DNA of 64,000 nt from Vicia villosa (GCF_029867415.1 NC_081180.1:233792625-233856624), one strand, 5' to 3'; numbered from the stretch's first letter, positions 1 through 11,579 are shown. Program-made: numbers and translations. The notes: generated by a model from the sequence alone, not told the origin.

Positions 1-72
<72 letters not shown>
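1..72. repeat. (TA)n microsatellite
   Basis: Uninterrupted TA dinucleotides from the window edge to about base 72, ending 95 bases before the start codon of the first gene. The left end lies outside the window. It may overlap that gene's promoter, so no TATA box can be told apart from the repeat. Confidence 0.95.
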
Positions 73-78
<6 letters not shown>

Positions 79-166
79 CAATTTTTTTGAATGAGATTAG
101 AAGAGTCATTCAATTCTCCATTTCTCTCCCAACACTTCAAACTCTTTTTGCATTTTCTCTTCTCTC

Positions 167-1420
167 ATGGAAGATCATATCAAACATCATCATCATCATC
201 TCTTTCACAAACTCCATAACTTTCTTCACAACTTCAAAAAATCTCTCTTTTCCATTCTCTTCATACTACCTACACCTTTCCTTGCTCTTCTCATTCTCTT
301 TCTCTTAGCTTACAATGCTTTCTCCATTTTCACCTTTCACATTCCTCATCATGATCACTCCTCACACAAACATCTCCTTCTTCCACCACCATCTCACACC
401 AAAATCAAACTCTCTTCTTCCGTCTTCTTCGCCCGTAACGAAGAACATTCTTCACCAATCATCAACAAAGGAGATAAAAAACACAAACATGTCTTAAACA
501 CCTTGCCTTGTGAAACAAGTTTCGAAAAAAGACTCGATGAATTTTTCACTCCAAAGTCCTTTTCTTCTTCTTCATGCAAGGTTAGATTTTTTATGACTTG
601 GATTTCACCCTTGAAATCATTTGGTGAGAGAGAGTTCTTATCAATTGAAAGCTTATTCAAGTCACACCCAAAAGCTTGTTTGGTGATAGTTTCAAAATCA
701 ATGGATTCTAAAAAAGGAGCTCAAATTCTAAAACCTTTTACAAAAAATGGCTTTAAAGTCATTGCCATCGAACCCGATTTCAACTATATATTCAAAAACA
801 CGCACGCCGAATCGTGGTTTAATCGATTAAAACAAGGGAATGTGAATCCAGGTGAAATCTCTCTAGGTCAAAACCTCTCGAATTTACTTCGACTTTCTCT
901 CTTGTATAAATATGGAGGAATTTACATAGATGCCGATGTAATGATCTTGAAGAGTTTCTCAAATCTAAGAAACACTATAGGAGCACAAAACATTGATGCC
1001 AAAACAAAGAAATGGAGCCGTTTGAACAATGCTGTATTAATATTTGACAAAAACCATCCTTTACTTTTGAAGTTCATTGAGGAATTTGCCCTAACTTTTG
1101 ATGGAAACAAGTGGGGGCATAATGGTCCTTATTTAATATCTAGGGTTGTTTCTAGAGTGAGTGGAAGAGAAGGGTTTAATTTTTCTATAGTTCCACCTTC
1201 TGCATTCTATCCTGTGGATTGGAGAGGTATAAAGAGTTTGTTTAAAGGGCCTAAAGATCATGAAGTTCATTCAAAATGGTTGGTTAAGAAAATGAAGCAA
1301 ATAAGAGAAGAGAGCTTTGCATTGCATTTTTGGAATAGGCAAAGTAGGAATCTTAAGGTTGTTAAAGGAAGTGTTATTGATAGTATCATTTCTAGTTGTT
1401 GCATCTTTTGCAAGAATTAA
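167..1420 (+). CDS. alpha-1,4-glycosyltransferase family protein (A4GALT-like), single exon
   Basis: An intact 417-residue frame, about the usual length for plant lactosylceramide 4-alpha-galactosyltransferase-like proteins. Residues 1-20 are His-rich. A hydrophobic stretch at about 30-62 fits a type II signal anchor, as in Golgi glycosyltransferases. The sugar-nucleotide-binding core carries YGGIYIDADV at 249-258, whose D255-x-D257 is the metal-binding DxD motif of the Gly_transf_sug family. The downstream part, with LNNAVLIF, WGHNGPYL and ALHFWNR, matches the Gb3_synth (alpha-1,4-glycosyltransferase conserved region) pattern. The protein ends in a Cys-rich tail, SSCCIFCKN. The start is the first Met in frame and precedes the anchor. 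Family knowledge: a Golgi enzyme transferring a hexose or N-acetylhexosamine from a UDP-sugar. The plant acceptor is not established. No frameshift or stop is present and the frame has ordinary plant codon use, so it is likely a functional gene. Confidence 0.9.
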   Translation: MEDHIKHHHHHLFHKLHNFLHNFKKSLFSILFILPTPFLALLILFLLAYNAFSIFTFHIPHHDHSSHKHLLLPPPSHTKIKLSSSVFFARNEEHSSPIINKGDKKHKHVLNTLPCETSFEKRLDEFFTPKSFSSSSCKVRFFMTWISPLKSFGEREFLSIESLFKSHPKACLVIVSKSMDSKKGAQILKPFTKNGFKVIAIEPDFNYIFKNTHAESWFNRLKQGNVNPGEISLGQNLSNLLRLSLLYKYGGIYIDADVMILKSFSNLRNTIGAQNIDAKTKKWSRLNNAVLIFDKNHPLLLKFIEEFALTFDGNKWGHNGPYLISRVVSRVSGREGFNFSIVPPSAFYPVDWRGIKSLFKGPKDHEVHSKWLVKKMKQIREESFALHFWNRQSRNLKVVKGSVIDSIISSCCIFCKN

Positions 1421-2355
1421 TAGCTTTTTTAATTAAGTTTGTAGTGTTAGTTAGTGTCTTAGAATTACAAGTTAAAAGTTTGAACAATGATTATGTTGCA
1501 ACTTGGAATTAATCATAACATTTTTTTTAGTAAATAATAAGCATTATGCTTTGTTCTATTTTTTAATATATATTTGCATGACTAGATGTATATTATAATT
1601 TGATTTATTCATCATAGCTTCTATCACCATGAAAATAAAAGAAAGAAATAAGAAAAAAGATTAAAAAAAAAAAAGAAAGAAAGGGGAGGGTTAGATATGT
1701 GATCCACCTACTTTCAATTTCCAAGAATTCAAACACTTTTAGTTCAAACACAAATTTCTTGCCATACTCATATCCCATCCCATTCATGTCATTTAAAATT
1801 TAATCATCTATTTAATTATTTTAAAATAAATGCTAACATGTGTTTGGAAACATGTTATTTTTATAACACATATTGAAGAATTCAATATGTAAATCTTGTT
1901 TAAAAAGTCTTATATTTAATTTGTTAAAATTTTAAAATTTGTTTTTTTTCTATACAAATTTTTACTTTGAGTGGCTTTACATTTATTAGTAAGACAAAAG
2001 TTAGCTTAGTTTAAGTTTTAATTGTATTGACATTTGAAATTTTGAACAAAATAACATATTGCACAATCTTACAAGATGTGAGGAGAGATTACACAAAATA
2101 AAAGAAATTAGTTTCATAATTTACTTTGGTAAATTTATGTTTATCTACATGAATGAAATAGGAATTGGTAGTAGGTTAGTAGTGTTGAATAAAGACATAG
2201 AAGTAAAGCTAATGTATCATATATCGAAATTGAAAGAGAACATTGTGAACACTAATAAGTTGCAATGTAAGTTATCGATACTCAAGGCTGTACATTTTGT
2301 TGTAACTATTTTAAATTCAGTTAGAATAGTCACTTATTTACTACAAGAAAAAGCA
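1421..2355. other. 3' flank of the glycosyltransferase gene; no gene seen
   Basis: AT-rich non-coding sequence with a purine-rich tract near 1633-1690. A 103-residue frame at 2059-2370 shows no recognisable domain and runs into the copia LTR, so I do not call it. AATAA-type signals occur around 1530-1570, but no polyadenylation site can be assigned. Confidence 0.6.
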
Positions 2356-2683
2356 TGTACCCCTCCCTAGTGTAAAAAAACTTTCACTAGGCGCAGACTA
2401 GGTGGCACAGTGTCTTAGTATTTTGCTAGGGGTTAAGCCCCTGGCAAAATAGTGTAAGTTTTGAGATTTGTGAGAATTTAAGTTTCTAATGTAATAATTA
2501 AAAGATCTTTGGAGACATATAAGAGGATTGAGAAACACTTATTAACACCTTGATATTATGCGATTCATGTATTAAGAGGAGAGATTGAAAAACACTTGAG
2601 TAAAAAACATAAGATGTTCTTATGAACTTAGAGAGCTAATTACTTGTAACTCATCTTATAATGGAATAGACACTACGCCAAAC

Positions 2684-3065
2684 AAGATTTTAGACAGCGC
2701 CTTTTTTTGACTTTAGACAGCGTTATAAAGCGTTGTCTATTCCAGCGCTGTTGTAGGTAAAGACAACGCTTCGTAAAAAGTAAAGGCGCTCCTAAATACC
2801 CCCTTTAGACACCCCTTTTACTTTGAAAGTGCTGCTAAAGGCCATCTTAAGTCAGCGCTTTTATTTTTAAAGCGCTGCTAAAGGCCCCCTTTAGCCAGCA
2901 CTTTTACTTTTAAAGCGCGGCTAAAGGCCCCCTTTAGCCAACGCTTTTTCTGAAACAAAAAATTTAAAAAAAAAGCCTCTTTAGACAGCGCTTTTATTGT
3001 AAAAGTGGTGTCTAATGTCCACGAAATTTTTTAGATAACATTTTTGAAAAAAAAGCGCTGTTTGA
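2684..3065. repeat. left subterminal repeat array of the CACTA element
   Basis: Multiple degenerate copies of a motif of the type TTAGACAGCGCTTTTA and AAAGCGCTGCTAAAGGCC in both orientations. In CACTA elements such subterminal repeats bind the transposase. Confidence 0.85.
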
Positions 3066-4032
3066 TATATACAATTTTATATGCATAGATTTTAACCATA
3101 TTTGCACCAGGTTATCACTAATGCTTTGCACCTGTATATATCATTACAAATTTCATCAGATTTTCACAAATTGGAGTTTCAATCCAATAAAAAACAATAC
3201 CAAAAGATATACCATATACATTTGCACCAACGTACTTATATATACTATTACTCTTGTACATATATACTTTACAAAAAAACAACACCAAAAGATATGCCAC
3301 ATTTTTCACCATTATATACCATTACAAAATCTATTAATCTCTATCTTCTACATCTGCACATATAACCTGAAACAACACCAAAATATCGTAATTTATACCA
3401 TGATACAAACAAAATATAATTTACCACATGACAAACACAACAAAATTACAACACTTGAATATACTCAAAATTCTCATCAATTAAAGTAAGATTACTATAT
3501 ACCTTATATAACTTTCGACTCAATAATGAATTGACACCAATCCTCCTTAAGTTCATCCAACTGAGAACTTTAGTAATGAGCACACTTGAATTCATGAAAG
3601 TACTACATAATAATATAACATAGTATGTTTAAGTTAAAATTATTTAATGGAAAATATAAAAAAGTAGAGAATTTATTTCTAATACAATCCTCCAGTATGT
3701 TCATAAGAGCCCTTGTATTGTCATATTTTTGTCAACTAATAGCAGCTGTAAAATATACATACCATATAAAATATTTTAAGTAAATACATAAGAAGATGTG
3801 AAAATAATATTTAGTTGACAAAGAGCTTTTTATATTTTCTCAATGACACGCATGTAGTAACTGATCTAGAAATTTTAAAGTGGAAAGGGAATCCTTAAAA
3901 CTCAAGTTGACCAAATACTATATAATGTATTTAGAATCAATCTCCATTAGATATGTTACCCAATCAAGACAAGTAAATGTTGGATAAATAATTGAGAGAA
4001 TGATATTGATTATGTATTCACCATCAAGGTAC

Positions 4033-4148
4033 CAACCTCCTCATTGTATAAAACTTCAAAATTTTGGGATAATTTTCCAGCCAGTTCAACTAAATCTGGT
4101 TGATCTCCAAAAGCAACACGAACATTGCTACACGTACAATTTAGTGCC
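4033..4148 (-). pseudogene. exon-like coding fragment captured in the CACTA element, unrecognised
   Basis: On the minus strand a 116-base open stretch is preceded by an acceptor-like TTGCAG and followed by a donor-like GT. It encodes a normal-looking sequence including VRVAFGDQPDLVELAGKL and NFEVLYNEEV. I do not recognise the family. Codon composition and splice-like borders suggest a captured exon. An adjoining frame (GIIVASNMFSDIYKPIL) lies upstream at about 4160-4230 and is cut by the solo LTR. Confidence 0.4.
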
Positions 4149-4234
4149 CTGCAAGTGTCAAAAAGTAATATATATTGTAAGATTGGCTTGTATATATCAG
4201 AAAACATATTAGAGGCAACAATAATACCAACATC

Positions 4235-6426
4235 TGAAGGTGGAGAAAAACACAAGATAGGGGGTTGAATTGTGTTCTTTATCACTTAAAATTCCCTTTC
4301 CTTTTCTTTAACGTCTTTTCTTTCATTTAATCATCTATTGGAATATGCTTTAATGCTGCGGAAGCATGAAGATATATAACTACATAACAAATAAGATGTT
4401 CATTTTAACTTCTTAAGGATATCAGAACTTCTGACTTGCTCCGTACAGTTCTGCAGATTAAATCTTGGAAGTTCTAAGTTAAAATGACATGTGCAGAAAT
4501 TAAAAGACACATTCATTTTTATCCTGGATCACCTTCTAACTAAGGCTACCTCCAGTCCACCTTCTTCCGGTGATTTTCCTCTCAACAGTGGTCTTAATCC
4601 ACTATAACCAAATCATGATTACAACTGCATGATCCTCTGTCGTGACTAACAACCTGCACAACCAACTGATGTGACTAACCATCTGGACAATGACCCGTTC
4701 AGTGATCTCCGCGAGATATAACGTCCATTGACTCAGGCACCCTACACAGTCTATCCACTGTGACTAACCCTGCACAACCAACCTGTTGTGACTAACCCTG
4801 CATAGCAAACCCCTATGACTAACTTCTGATAATGAACCGTTCAGGGATCCCAGCAGGATATAACGTTCATCTATCTTCTGGAGATTACAAAAGTGCTTCT
4901 TAGCTAAGCAGATAGTCTCCTATTCCCAATACATATGTTTACGACTCACTGACTAGAAGTCACTTCTGGAGCCTAAACAACCTTTCAGAAATTTCTAAGA
5001 TATAACACATTACGAGCAACAACTCTATGTGTTCTACATTTAAATACAAGAATAAAATGTCTTGCAGTCTTCTTGTCTTTAACTTCTGTGTGAGATCATC
5101 TTCTTTTGAAAGCAGATGAAGAGCAGTAGCTCGTTGGATGCTTCTATCTTGATCTTCTTCTTCAAATCTTCTTAAGCCGATTTAGAGCAACAACTCTATT
5201 GTTGATTACTTCTGACTTGATCCTTAGCTTCTTCCTAATCAATTTAAGAGCAACAACTCTTATGTAGATTTGCTTCTTTAATTCTTTCCTTCATCATCAA
5301 CTTTTGATGCATCTTCAGCAAGTGTACTACTCAGCTTTCCTGTGAAGCATACTGCTCATTTAGCAGCAACTGTCTGTCTTCTCTTGAGCTTTTCTTCTAG
5401 GAGGCTGATGTTAGTAATGTTCTTGTTCCATCATATACTTCATGTACGTTGTCTCTTGTGTAACTTCTGATACATATCTTCAACATTTCTTCTTTCATAT
5501 TTTCATGATCAGTTTCTTACAAAAGATTTTCTTCTGAAATATTTCTTGATCTTCACTCTGTAGATGTATTATGGATACATATTTTGATGCTTATTCTGGA
5601 TGCATACCTCATATGCATATCCATACACATGCTAGAGTGCATGCCTTCCAGTCTGAAGTTTGATATATTTATAGAGCTTGGTATGTTACCATTGGAATCT
5701 AGCCATTGAGATTTGTTTGAATATTGCTTTAAACGCTTCGTCTAGATTGAGCCTTTTATGACAAGTGTAGTTCTCGACAGAACCTTATCTTTAACTTGAT
5801 GATTATAGTGGATGGCGTTTTTCTTTTGGTTAAGCTTGTCTTTCTAATGCGCTGAATGTGGGTTGCTTCTTATTTTCACCTTGGGAATTGTTCCTTTTAA
5901 ATCATTGCAACTGTTTTGCATGCGATGATGTTTCTAACGGCTCTCCCTTAGATTCTAAGCTCTTTGTATTTGACTTAATTTGTATGCTGAGCTGTAGATT
6001 CTTCATTGGTTTGTATATGACTTCTTTTGTTGTTTGCATTTTGAATGTCACTGCCTTGTGTCCTTAGAACTTCTGATACATCTTCTTGCGTGATCTTTCT
6101 GAATAAGCTTGTTTTCCAACTTTGCTTGTTTTCTTCTTGTTCTGCTGTCTTTGGCAGTTGATGTGTTCTAAATCAAAACATCTGATGACTGATGTCTCGG
6201 CTTTGTTAATCTTCTGAATGTTTGATTCTTCATGTATTCTTTCATATCTGAGCCGGTTTTTGATGTAGTTGTTGTACTTTTTTTCTGATGAATCTTGTAT
6301 AAGATTTATAACATAGTATCTGCACACTAAATGAAACCATTAGTAATAAAATTGTTACTCACAAAATATATGCTTGTTATCACCAAAACTAGATTCTGAA
6401 CATAGATTCTCAATCTTGTTCTAACA
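4235..6426 (-). mobile_element. solo LTR of a SIRE/Maximus-type Ty1/copia element
   Basis: A 2192-bp segment with TG...CA ends (plus-strand left end TGAAGGTGG, right end TTCTAACA), flanked by a perfect 5-bp target duplication ACATC (4230-4234 and 6427-6431). The left end carries the tract that reads on the minus strand CAATTCAACCCCC, typical of the 3' end of SIRE-type LTRs. A TATA-like CTATAAATA lies on the minus strand near 5670. The LTR is therefore in minus orientation. No internal region is present. It lies inside the CACTA element and is younger than it. Short frames within it are not genes. Confidence 0.9.
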
Positions 6427-6481
6427 ACATCAAACTTCATTTTGAAATATCAAACCCAACATTTGAGCAACATTAAAACCA

Positions 6482-7377
6482 AGTAGCAAGCTTCATGAAA
6501 ACTAACGTTGAGAGCTAAAGCTTTGTCAAAGCTTTCAATAGCATGATCAGGTTCGCCATAATTAAGTTGTGCTCTGCCAACTGTGACCCAAGCCTACAAG
6601 GATCAATAATGTTATGCTAGTTTAGACTACTTCCTACAAAAAATTATAGTTTGCAGAGTACTCCCTGGATCCCTCAATAATTTGTCACACTACTTGAAAA
6701 AATGAGTGCAAAAACTGTACACATAAATTATAAATATCATCAATATGTAGGTAATGACAAAAGTCATGCAAATAAACTTTCCATGAGATATGTAAATGAC
6801 GAGTGAAGTACCTCGGCCCACGATGGCTTCAATTCAGTAGCTCCTTTCATGTAGAAACAGCCAATCATCATATTCCAAGTAAAAAAGTCACTAACAAATA
6901 AAATCTGATATTGACATAAAATAAATGAAGTTAGCACTTTTCTTCAAATTCCTATAACCATATTCAAGATTCATTTCATTTTACATTCATACATTCATAT
7001 TATAGTATCATTTTTTGCATCACAGAGTAATGAAACAAACTTAACAAAAAAACAACTCTCTCAAAATCCCTAAACCTTTCTCAATTCACTTCCATTAATC
7101 TCCACCTTCTTCCACCACTCTCTTAAAATCCCTCAACCTATCTCAATTTCCAACACTCCTTCAATACTTAGTCTCAGTACAACACTATACAACGCAACAA
7201 TAACAACAAAACAGAAAGAGAAGCACATGCAGAGCAGAAAGAACACACAGAAAAATACAGAAGAGAAGTAGAGGAATATCACACTAGAAGAAGAAGAAGA
7301 AGATCAGAGTAAAAGAAAGAGAAGCAACGCAAACATACCTGGAATTATATTTTGAGCCTCACTGGAGGCTTTGCCAT
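6482..7377 (-). pseudogene. captured TPR-protein gene fragment inside the CACTA element
   Basis: Three exon-like pieces lie in order on the minus strand. The first starts with ATG at 7377 and encodes MAKPPVRLKI, then meets an in-frame TAA before a GTATGT-type donor at 7338. The second, ending at 6812 before a GTACTT donor, encodes MKGATELKPSWAE. The third starts at 6593 after an acceptor CTTGTAG and encodes AWVTVGRAQLNYGEPDHAI, continuing ESFDKALAL. Joined, pieces two and three give a tetratricopeptide repeat like those of TPR33-type proteins (protein-protein scaffolds). Introns are kept, so capture was at DNA level, as is common in CACTA elements. The stop in the first piece makes it non-functional. 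Confidence 0.75.
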
Positions 7378-7784
7378 CGCCGACGCGGGTAAGATGTTGC
7401 TCTCCCTTCGCGTGTTTTTGATTTTTTTTACACCATAAGGTAGATCTTGCATCAGTGAATCAGTCCCTCATGTGTATTGCTCTGTAGCTTCTTCCATCTC
7501 CGTTTAATTTGGTTTTTTAGTTTTCTAGGGTTTCTTGTTTGAGTAGATTTAGGATGAAGGGAATAGAATCTGGGAAAACGAAGCTTGAACGGTGGAGAAA
7601 CAGAGAACGGCAGAGATAAGTAGAGAACGGTGGAGCAACGACGATCTGAATGGCGGAGAGATTTTTCAGAAAATTCGCGAGTGATTTTTTGTGAGAAAGC
7701 CCTTCAGAATTTTAGGGTGTGTTTTATTATTTAGAAATTAATTTCATAAAACGCGTTTTATCTTTCTCTATTTTTTTTACATTC

Positions 7785-7975
7785 TTTTACCAACGCTTTT
7801 TAAAAATCGCTTTCTAAAGCAACCCTTTTAGCAGCGCTTTTCAGAAGCGCTGTCTAAGGTCAGCCTTTTAGCAGCGCTTTTACTCATTTTCGTATACAGT
7901 TTCCGTGTTTTATTTTTTATTTTACTTATAGCAGCACTTTTATATAAAAGAGTTGTCTAAGGTGCGTTATCTAAA
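7785..7975. repeat. right subterminal repeat array of the CACTA element
   Basis: Same motif family as at the left end (AGCAGCGCTTTT, AGCGCTGTCTAAGG), mostly mirrored. It borders the right terminal inverted repeat. Confidence 0.85.
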
Positions 7976-8205
7976 GGCCTTTTTGGCGTTGTGAGAGGGC
8001 TTCTCTTTTCCCCACTCTATACCAGTTTGATCAAACTTGATAAACAAACTAGGTATGTTTTTGTTCTTTATCTTTGTCTTCCTAATGCAATTTACTTATA
8101 CTACGCGATAGATTAATTTCTCTTGAGATCATTATGTGGTTGTCATTATTCTTTAACCCGCACCTCAAGTTTTTGGTGTGTTTAATCATTCAATTTCACA
8201 ACAAC

Positions 8206-8224
8206 TGGCACCTACTGTGGGACC
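8206..8224 (+). other. probable primer-binding site of the copia element
   Basis: TGGCACCTACTGTGGGACC follows the LTR end by about 5 bases, where minus-strand DNA priming would start. It begins with TGG, complementary to a tRNA 3' CCA. The primer tRNA was not identified. Confidence 0.5.
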
Positions 8225-8249
8225 AAGGGATTAAGTTTACAAGTGTGCA

Positions 8250-9602
8250 CTATGGTTTCCAAATGGGATATAAATAAAAATTTAGAGACAACGACTTGGA
8301 GTTGTGGAATGTGAAATGCAAGCAATCTTAATTAAAAAATTAAGTGGAAGCATGGACCTGTAATGCATTTATGCCAACAATTCTAATACTAGTAGCAAAG
8401 ACCAAGACAGTGGATATGGTCAAGAGTGCCACTATCTTGATTCTATGAGATAAAGTTCTAAGGGAAGTCACAATGGAGAAAACCACGACAAAGATGTGGG
8501 TCAAACTTGTATACAACCAAGTCTTTGGCTCATAGGTTGTGTTTGAAATAATAACTCTACTCATTTCCAAAGATGGATGATAAATATATTTTAAAGTAAT
8601 TGACAAAATTTATAAGATCATTGATAACTTACAAAATATTAAAGTTAGACTTAATAATGAGAACAAGACTTTACTCTTGTTGAACTCATTATCTAGATCT
8701 TTTGTGTATTTCAAGAATGCTCTTCTTTTTGGTAAGGAAGAAGACGTCACCTTAGAGGAGGTTCAATCACTTATAAGAACCAAGGAGAAAACCCAAATGA
8801 AAAAGTTGGTGGTTGACAATCTTGGTGAATGTTTGAATGTTTCAAGAAGGATGCATGAAGGTAGAGGATAGCAAAATGGGAAGAAATCTATGTCAAAGTA
8901 TAAGTTTAAGGGTTTTGATAAGTTGAAGTTTAAAATTTTAGTTGTCATAAAATTGTTCATTTCAATAAGGATTGTCTCGAGTGGGGGAATAAAGGTGATT
9001 TTGTTCGAATTGTGGTTGCTTCAGATGAGGATGATTATGGAGTGTTAGTAAAATAGTGGTAACAAGTTTGGAGACGGAGAATAGTTGAGTCGTATATTCT
9101 GGAAGTTCTTATCACATGTGTCTAAGGATAAAATACTTCGAGACTTTGAAGTTAAAAGAAAATGGAGTTGTTCGAATTTATAACAACGAAGCCTTCCAAG
9201 TTCATGGTATTGGCACCATTATACTCAATATATTTGATAATTATGAATTCATTTTATGGAACAAGGGTTATGTCCGCAAACTTAAGCATAATTTCTTGTC
9301 TATAAGCAAGTTCGATGTTTTAGGCTTCACGCTAAAATTGAACATGACAAATTAAAATTTTGCACAGTGCATTGGCTATTGCTCAATGGTATAAAATGTG
9401 TGGGCTATATACTTTAAATGTTTCTATTGTTAGAGGTCATGCATCATTGTTTAGCCAAGATTTCAATGACAAAAACAAACTACTACGTTTGAGATTTTGT
9501 CATGTTAGTGAAAGAGGTTTGGTTGAGATTGCTAAACAAGGTTAATTGGAAGTAAGAAATAGAACACAAATAAAATTGTATGATCATTACATATCAGGAA
9601 AA
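8250..9602 (+). pseudogene. degenerate Ty1/copia gag-protease-pre-integrase (Tnt1/Tork-like)
   Basis: The copia polyprotein can be followed across frames. A gag start (KWDI near 8257, then NDLELWNVK) is followed by LYTTKSLAHRLCLKQ near 8510 and the UBN2-type region with NENKTLLLLNSLSRSF, GKEEDVTLEEVQSLIRTKEK. A damaged zinc knuckle follows around 8920-8980. A protease-linker part includes YFETLKLKENGVVRIYNN and HNFLSISKFDVLGF. The pre-integrase part has RLRFCHVSERGLVEIAKQG. Several stops and frameshifts break it. It ends at 9602 where a gypsy element has inserted, and the reading resumes at 21521. Long dead. Confidence 0.8.
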
Positions 9603-10010
9603 TGATGCAGCCAAAATCACAAAGGAATAACATGTGCTAAACCTAGAATAAGAATACAGGTTTGCAAGCGCAAAACCTGTCCAATAAAACTCTAGAATCC
9701 ACCAGATAGAGAAAATACTGAATTTTATAGTATCAAAAGGTAATCCCTAGTGGTCCTGCCAAAAGTATTTAAATACATAAACAAAGAAACTCTAATGGGA
9801 TTTTATTCAAAACAAAAATAAATAAAACAGAAAAGTGCATAAAATAGTAAAATGCTCTTTGAGCCTAAAATAAATTTGTGAGTCGATTCTTATTCGGAAA
9901 GGTATAATACTACTGATTCTGAAATCGGAAACCAAACTTGCAAAAATCTTACTGAACCTTTCTGACTTGTGAATTCCTCTTTGATACGTGCATCCAGCCA
10001 TCTTACACTA
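9603..10010 (-). repeat. 3' LTR of the gypsy element
   Basis: Clear but diverged match to 21100-21520 over its length, for example the shared tract TTCGGAAAGGTATAATACTA. The divergence indicates an old insertion. Confidence 0.85.
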
Positions 10011-10029
10011 GTCTCCCCACCTCTAAAGA

Positions 10030-10850
10030 ATCCGACCCCGAGCTCTCTTCTTGATAAAGAGTCTCATCTACTTGATACTCATGAATGTCAACAGCATTAA
10101 AAGTATTGAATATATTCATGAAAGCTGATAGATCTACCACATAAGCATTATCATTGATCTTCTGGGTCACTTTGAACGGGCCATACTTGTGTGGTTGTAA
10201 CTTGCGGTAAGTACAACTGAAAACCTCTCCTTAAGCAGAAACACGATCATATCGTCTTCAACACAGTAAAATTTAACTTTCATGCGTCTACCTCGCATAG
10301 GAGACAAATCATTTGGTAGTTTATTTACAGTCAGCTCCTTGAAATCGTTTAGGATCCCTAACACTTCTTCTGGATTTTTTATTTCCTTTTTTATAACACT
10401 CACCAGCCCTGCAATCACCAATAGAATAATAATTCAGTTTCTTTAACAGCCTCATCAAGCTCTTTTTTACTCTGCATCATAACCAAGAAACTAGACTTCT
10501 TTCCTTCTAGATTCCTATTAAAGTGGAAAACAGGTGGCATAACAATTTATGTGTGTCCCGTGTAAGCATCATCACGTTATCATGTCCTCTATAAGTGATA
10601 TCTTTATCAAAACTTCAAGGCCGACCAAGTAGAATATGACAAATATCCATATCAAGAACATCACAATGTACCTCTTCTCTATAATGCTTTTCGATGGAGA
10701 TAACAACGCTATAGGATAATGTTGCTCAAACTTGGGAGCCCTTACTTAGCCAAACGAGGGTGTATGGGTTCTCACAGGTTTCAATGGACAACTTCAAATA
10801 ATCTACCAATTTTTGTGACACAAGATTCTCTATGCTTCCACTGTGGCTGG
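10030..10850 (-). pseudogene. gypsy protease and integrase C-terminus remnants, pol middle deleted
   Basis: Reading the minus strand from about 10850: an aspartic-protease-like part with GSIENLVSQKLVDYLKL and DVLDMDICHILLGRP; a linker to the RT N-terminal edge NKLPNDLSPMR; then, at a deletion junction near 10300, directly the integrase C-terminus with FLLKERFSVV, KYGPFKVTQKINDNAYVVDL and a short tail. The RT, RNase H and catalytic integrase core are absent. Stops and frameshifts are present. The layout identifies a chromovirus-like Ty3/gypsy pol. Confidence 0.7.
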
Positions 10851-11164
10851 ACAACAGGTCGGATTGGGAGGTTTTGGGCCCAAAAATCTCACCCAACCCA
10901 AACCACGAGTGAGATATGTAGGCCCATTTTCAAACGGCTTGGATGAGTTGTGTTATAGCGGATCCCAACTTAATTCAAACAGTTTCGTCGGGTTATTCGT
11001 CTGATTTTGTTTTAGAGCTCAATAACCGTTTTGAGCATTTATATACAAATTAAAATAATTTATATACAAATTAAAGCATAAAAGAATACAAAGTTTGCAA
11101 TAGAATAATGAAAATTTCATGAATTCAGCAGGTATACATAGACTAAAGTAGATTCAGAGAGATT

Positions 11165-11571
11165 ATTGCTCTATATAAATCCTTCACATGACCCCATTTT
11201 GGTTGCCTCAACAATCCTTCATAAAGAAAAAACAATTCCTCCATGATACTGAAATGAACAAAACAAAAAGCCAAGTTCAATATATAAAAACAATGCCTCA
11301 ACAGTTACACATTAAATTCAATAAATAATGAAGTTATCATGTAATAATTGATAAACAATCCCATTTTTTTTATAAATCTTGCAAGCATAAAAGAGGAACT
11401 GCACCAAATTCAGAAATGGCAAGATTCATCTAAACTTACAATATGATCAGGAACATCATCTTGCTTTTATAATATCCACTGAAATCGCATAGTCATATAT
11501 GTTGCACATTTTGTATAGGATTTACCAGGAGCACCAATTTCATACTCCATAGGTTCATATTCATTTTCAAT
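11165..11571 (-). pseudogene. beta-galactosidase (GH35) exon fragments
   Basis: On the minus strand an exon-like piece (11571 to 11440) follows an acceptor TATAG and precedes a GTAAGT donor. It encodes IENEYEPMEYEIGAPGKSYT and, after a TAA, KQDDVPDHI, the plant GH35 beta-galactosidase segment (IENEYGPMEYEIGAPGK...KQDDAPDP in the family). The E of NEY is the region of the catalytic acid/base. A second piece, 11235 to 11165, encodes GLLRQPKWGHVKDLYRAI, which in the family lies about 120 residues further on. The exons between are missing. This is a captured, dead gene fragment. Confidence 0.8.
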
Positions 11572-11579
11572 CTATACAG

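Larger units (their letters stand above)
2671..7993. mobile_element. CACTA (En/Spm-type) DNA transposon, non-autonomous
   Basis: The left terminus reads CACTACGCCAAA and the right terminus reads, inverted, CACAACGCCAAA: terminal inverted repeats with one mismatch in 12. The element is flanked by a 3-bp target duplication AGA (2668-2670 and 7994-7996), as CACTA elements make. Both ends carry arrays of a short subterminal repeat around AGCGCT/AGCGCTT. I found no transposase in 5.3 kb, so it would move only in trans. It carries TPR-gene fragments and another exon-like piece, and was later hit by a solo SIRE-type LTR. It sits inside the LTR of the copia element. Confidence 0.92.
2356..8200 (+). 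mobile_element. 5' LTR of a Ty1/copia element, split by a CACTA transposon
   Basis: The LTR 3' edge is fixed near 8200 (ending TTCACA), directly before a primer-binding-like sequence TGGCACCTACTGTGGGACC (8206-8224) and copia gag remnants. The left edge is uncertain: TG dinucleotides at 2356 and 2371 are both plausible. Without the CACTA insertion the LTR would be about 0.5 kb. The partner 3' LTR was not found, so no TSD can be checked. The segment holds the only non-CACTA LTR sequence at 2356-2667 and 7997-8200. Confidence 0.6.

Noticed and set aside
2059..2370. 103-residue plus-strand frame
   Set aside because: No recognisable domain, and it runs into the copia LTR. Chance frame.
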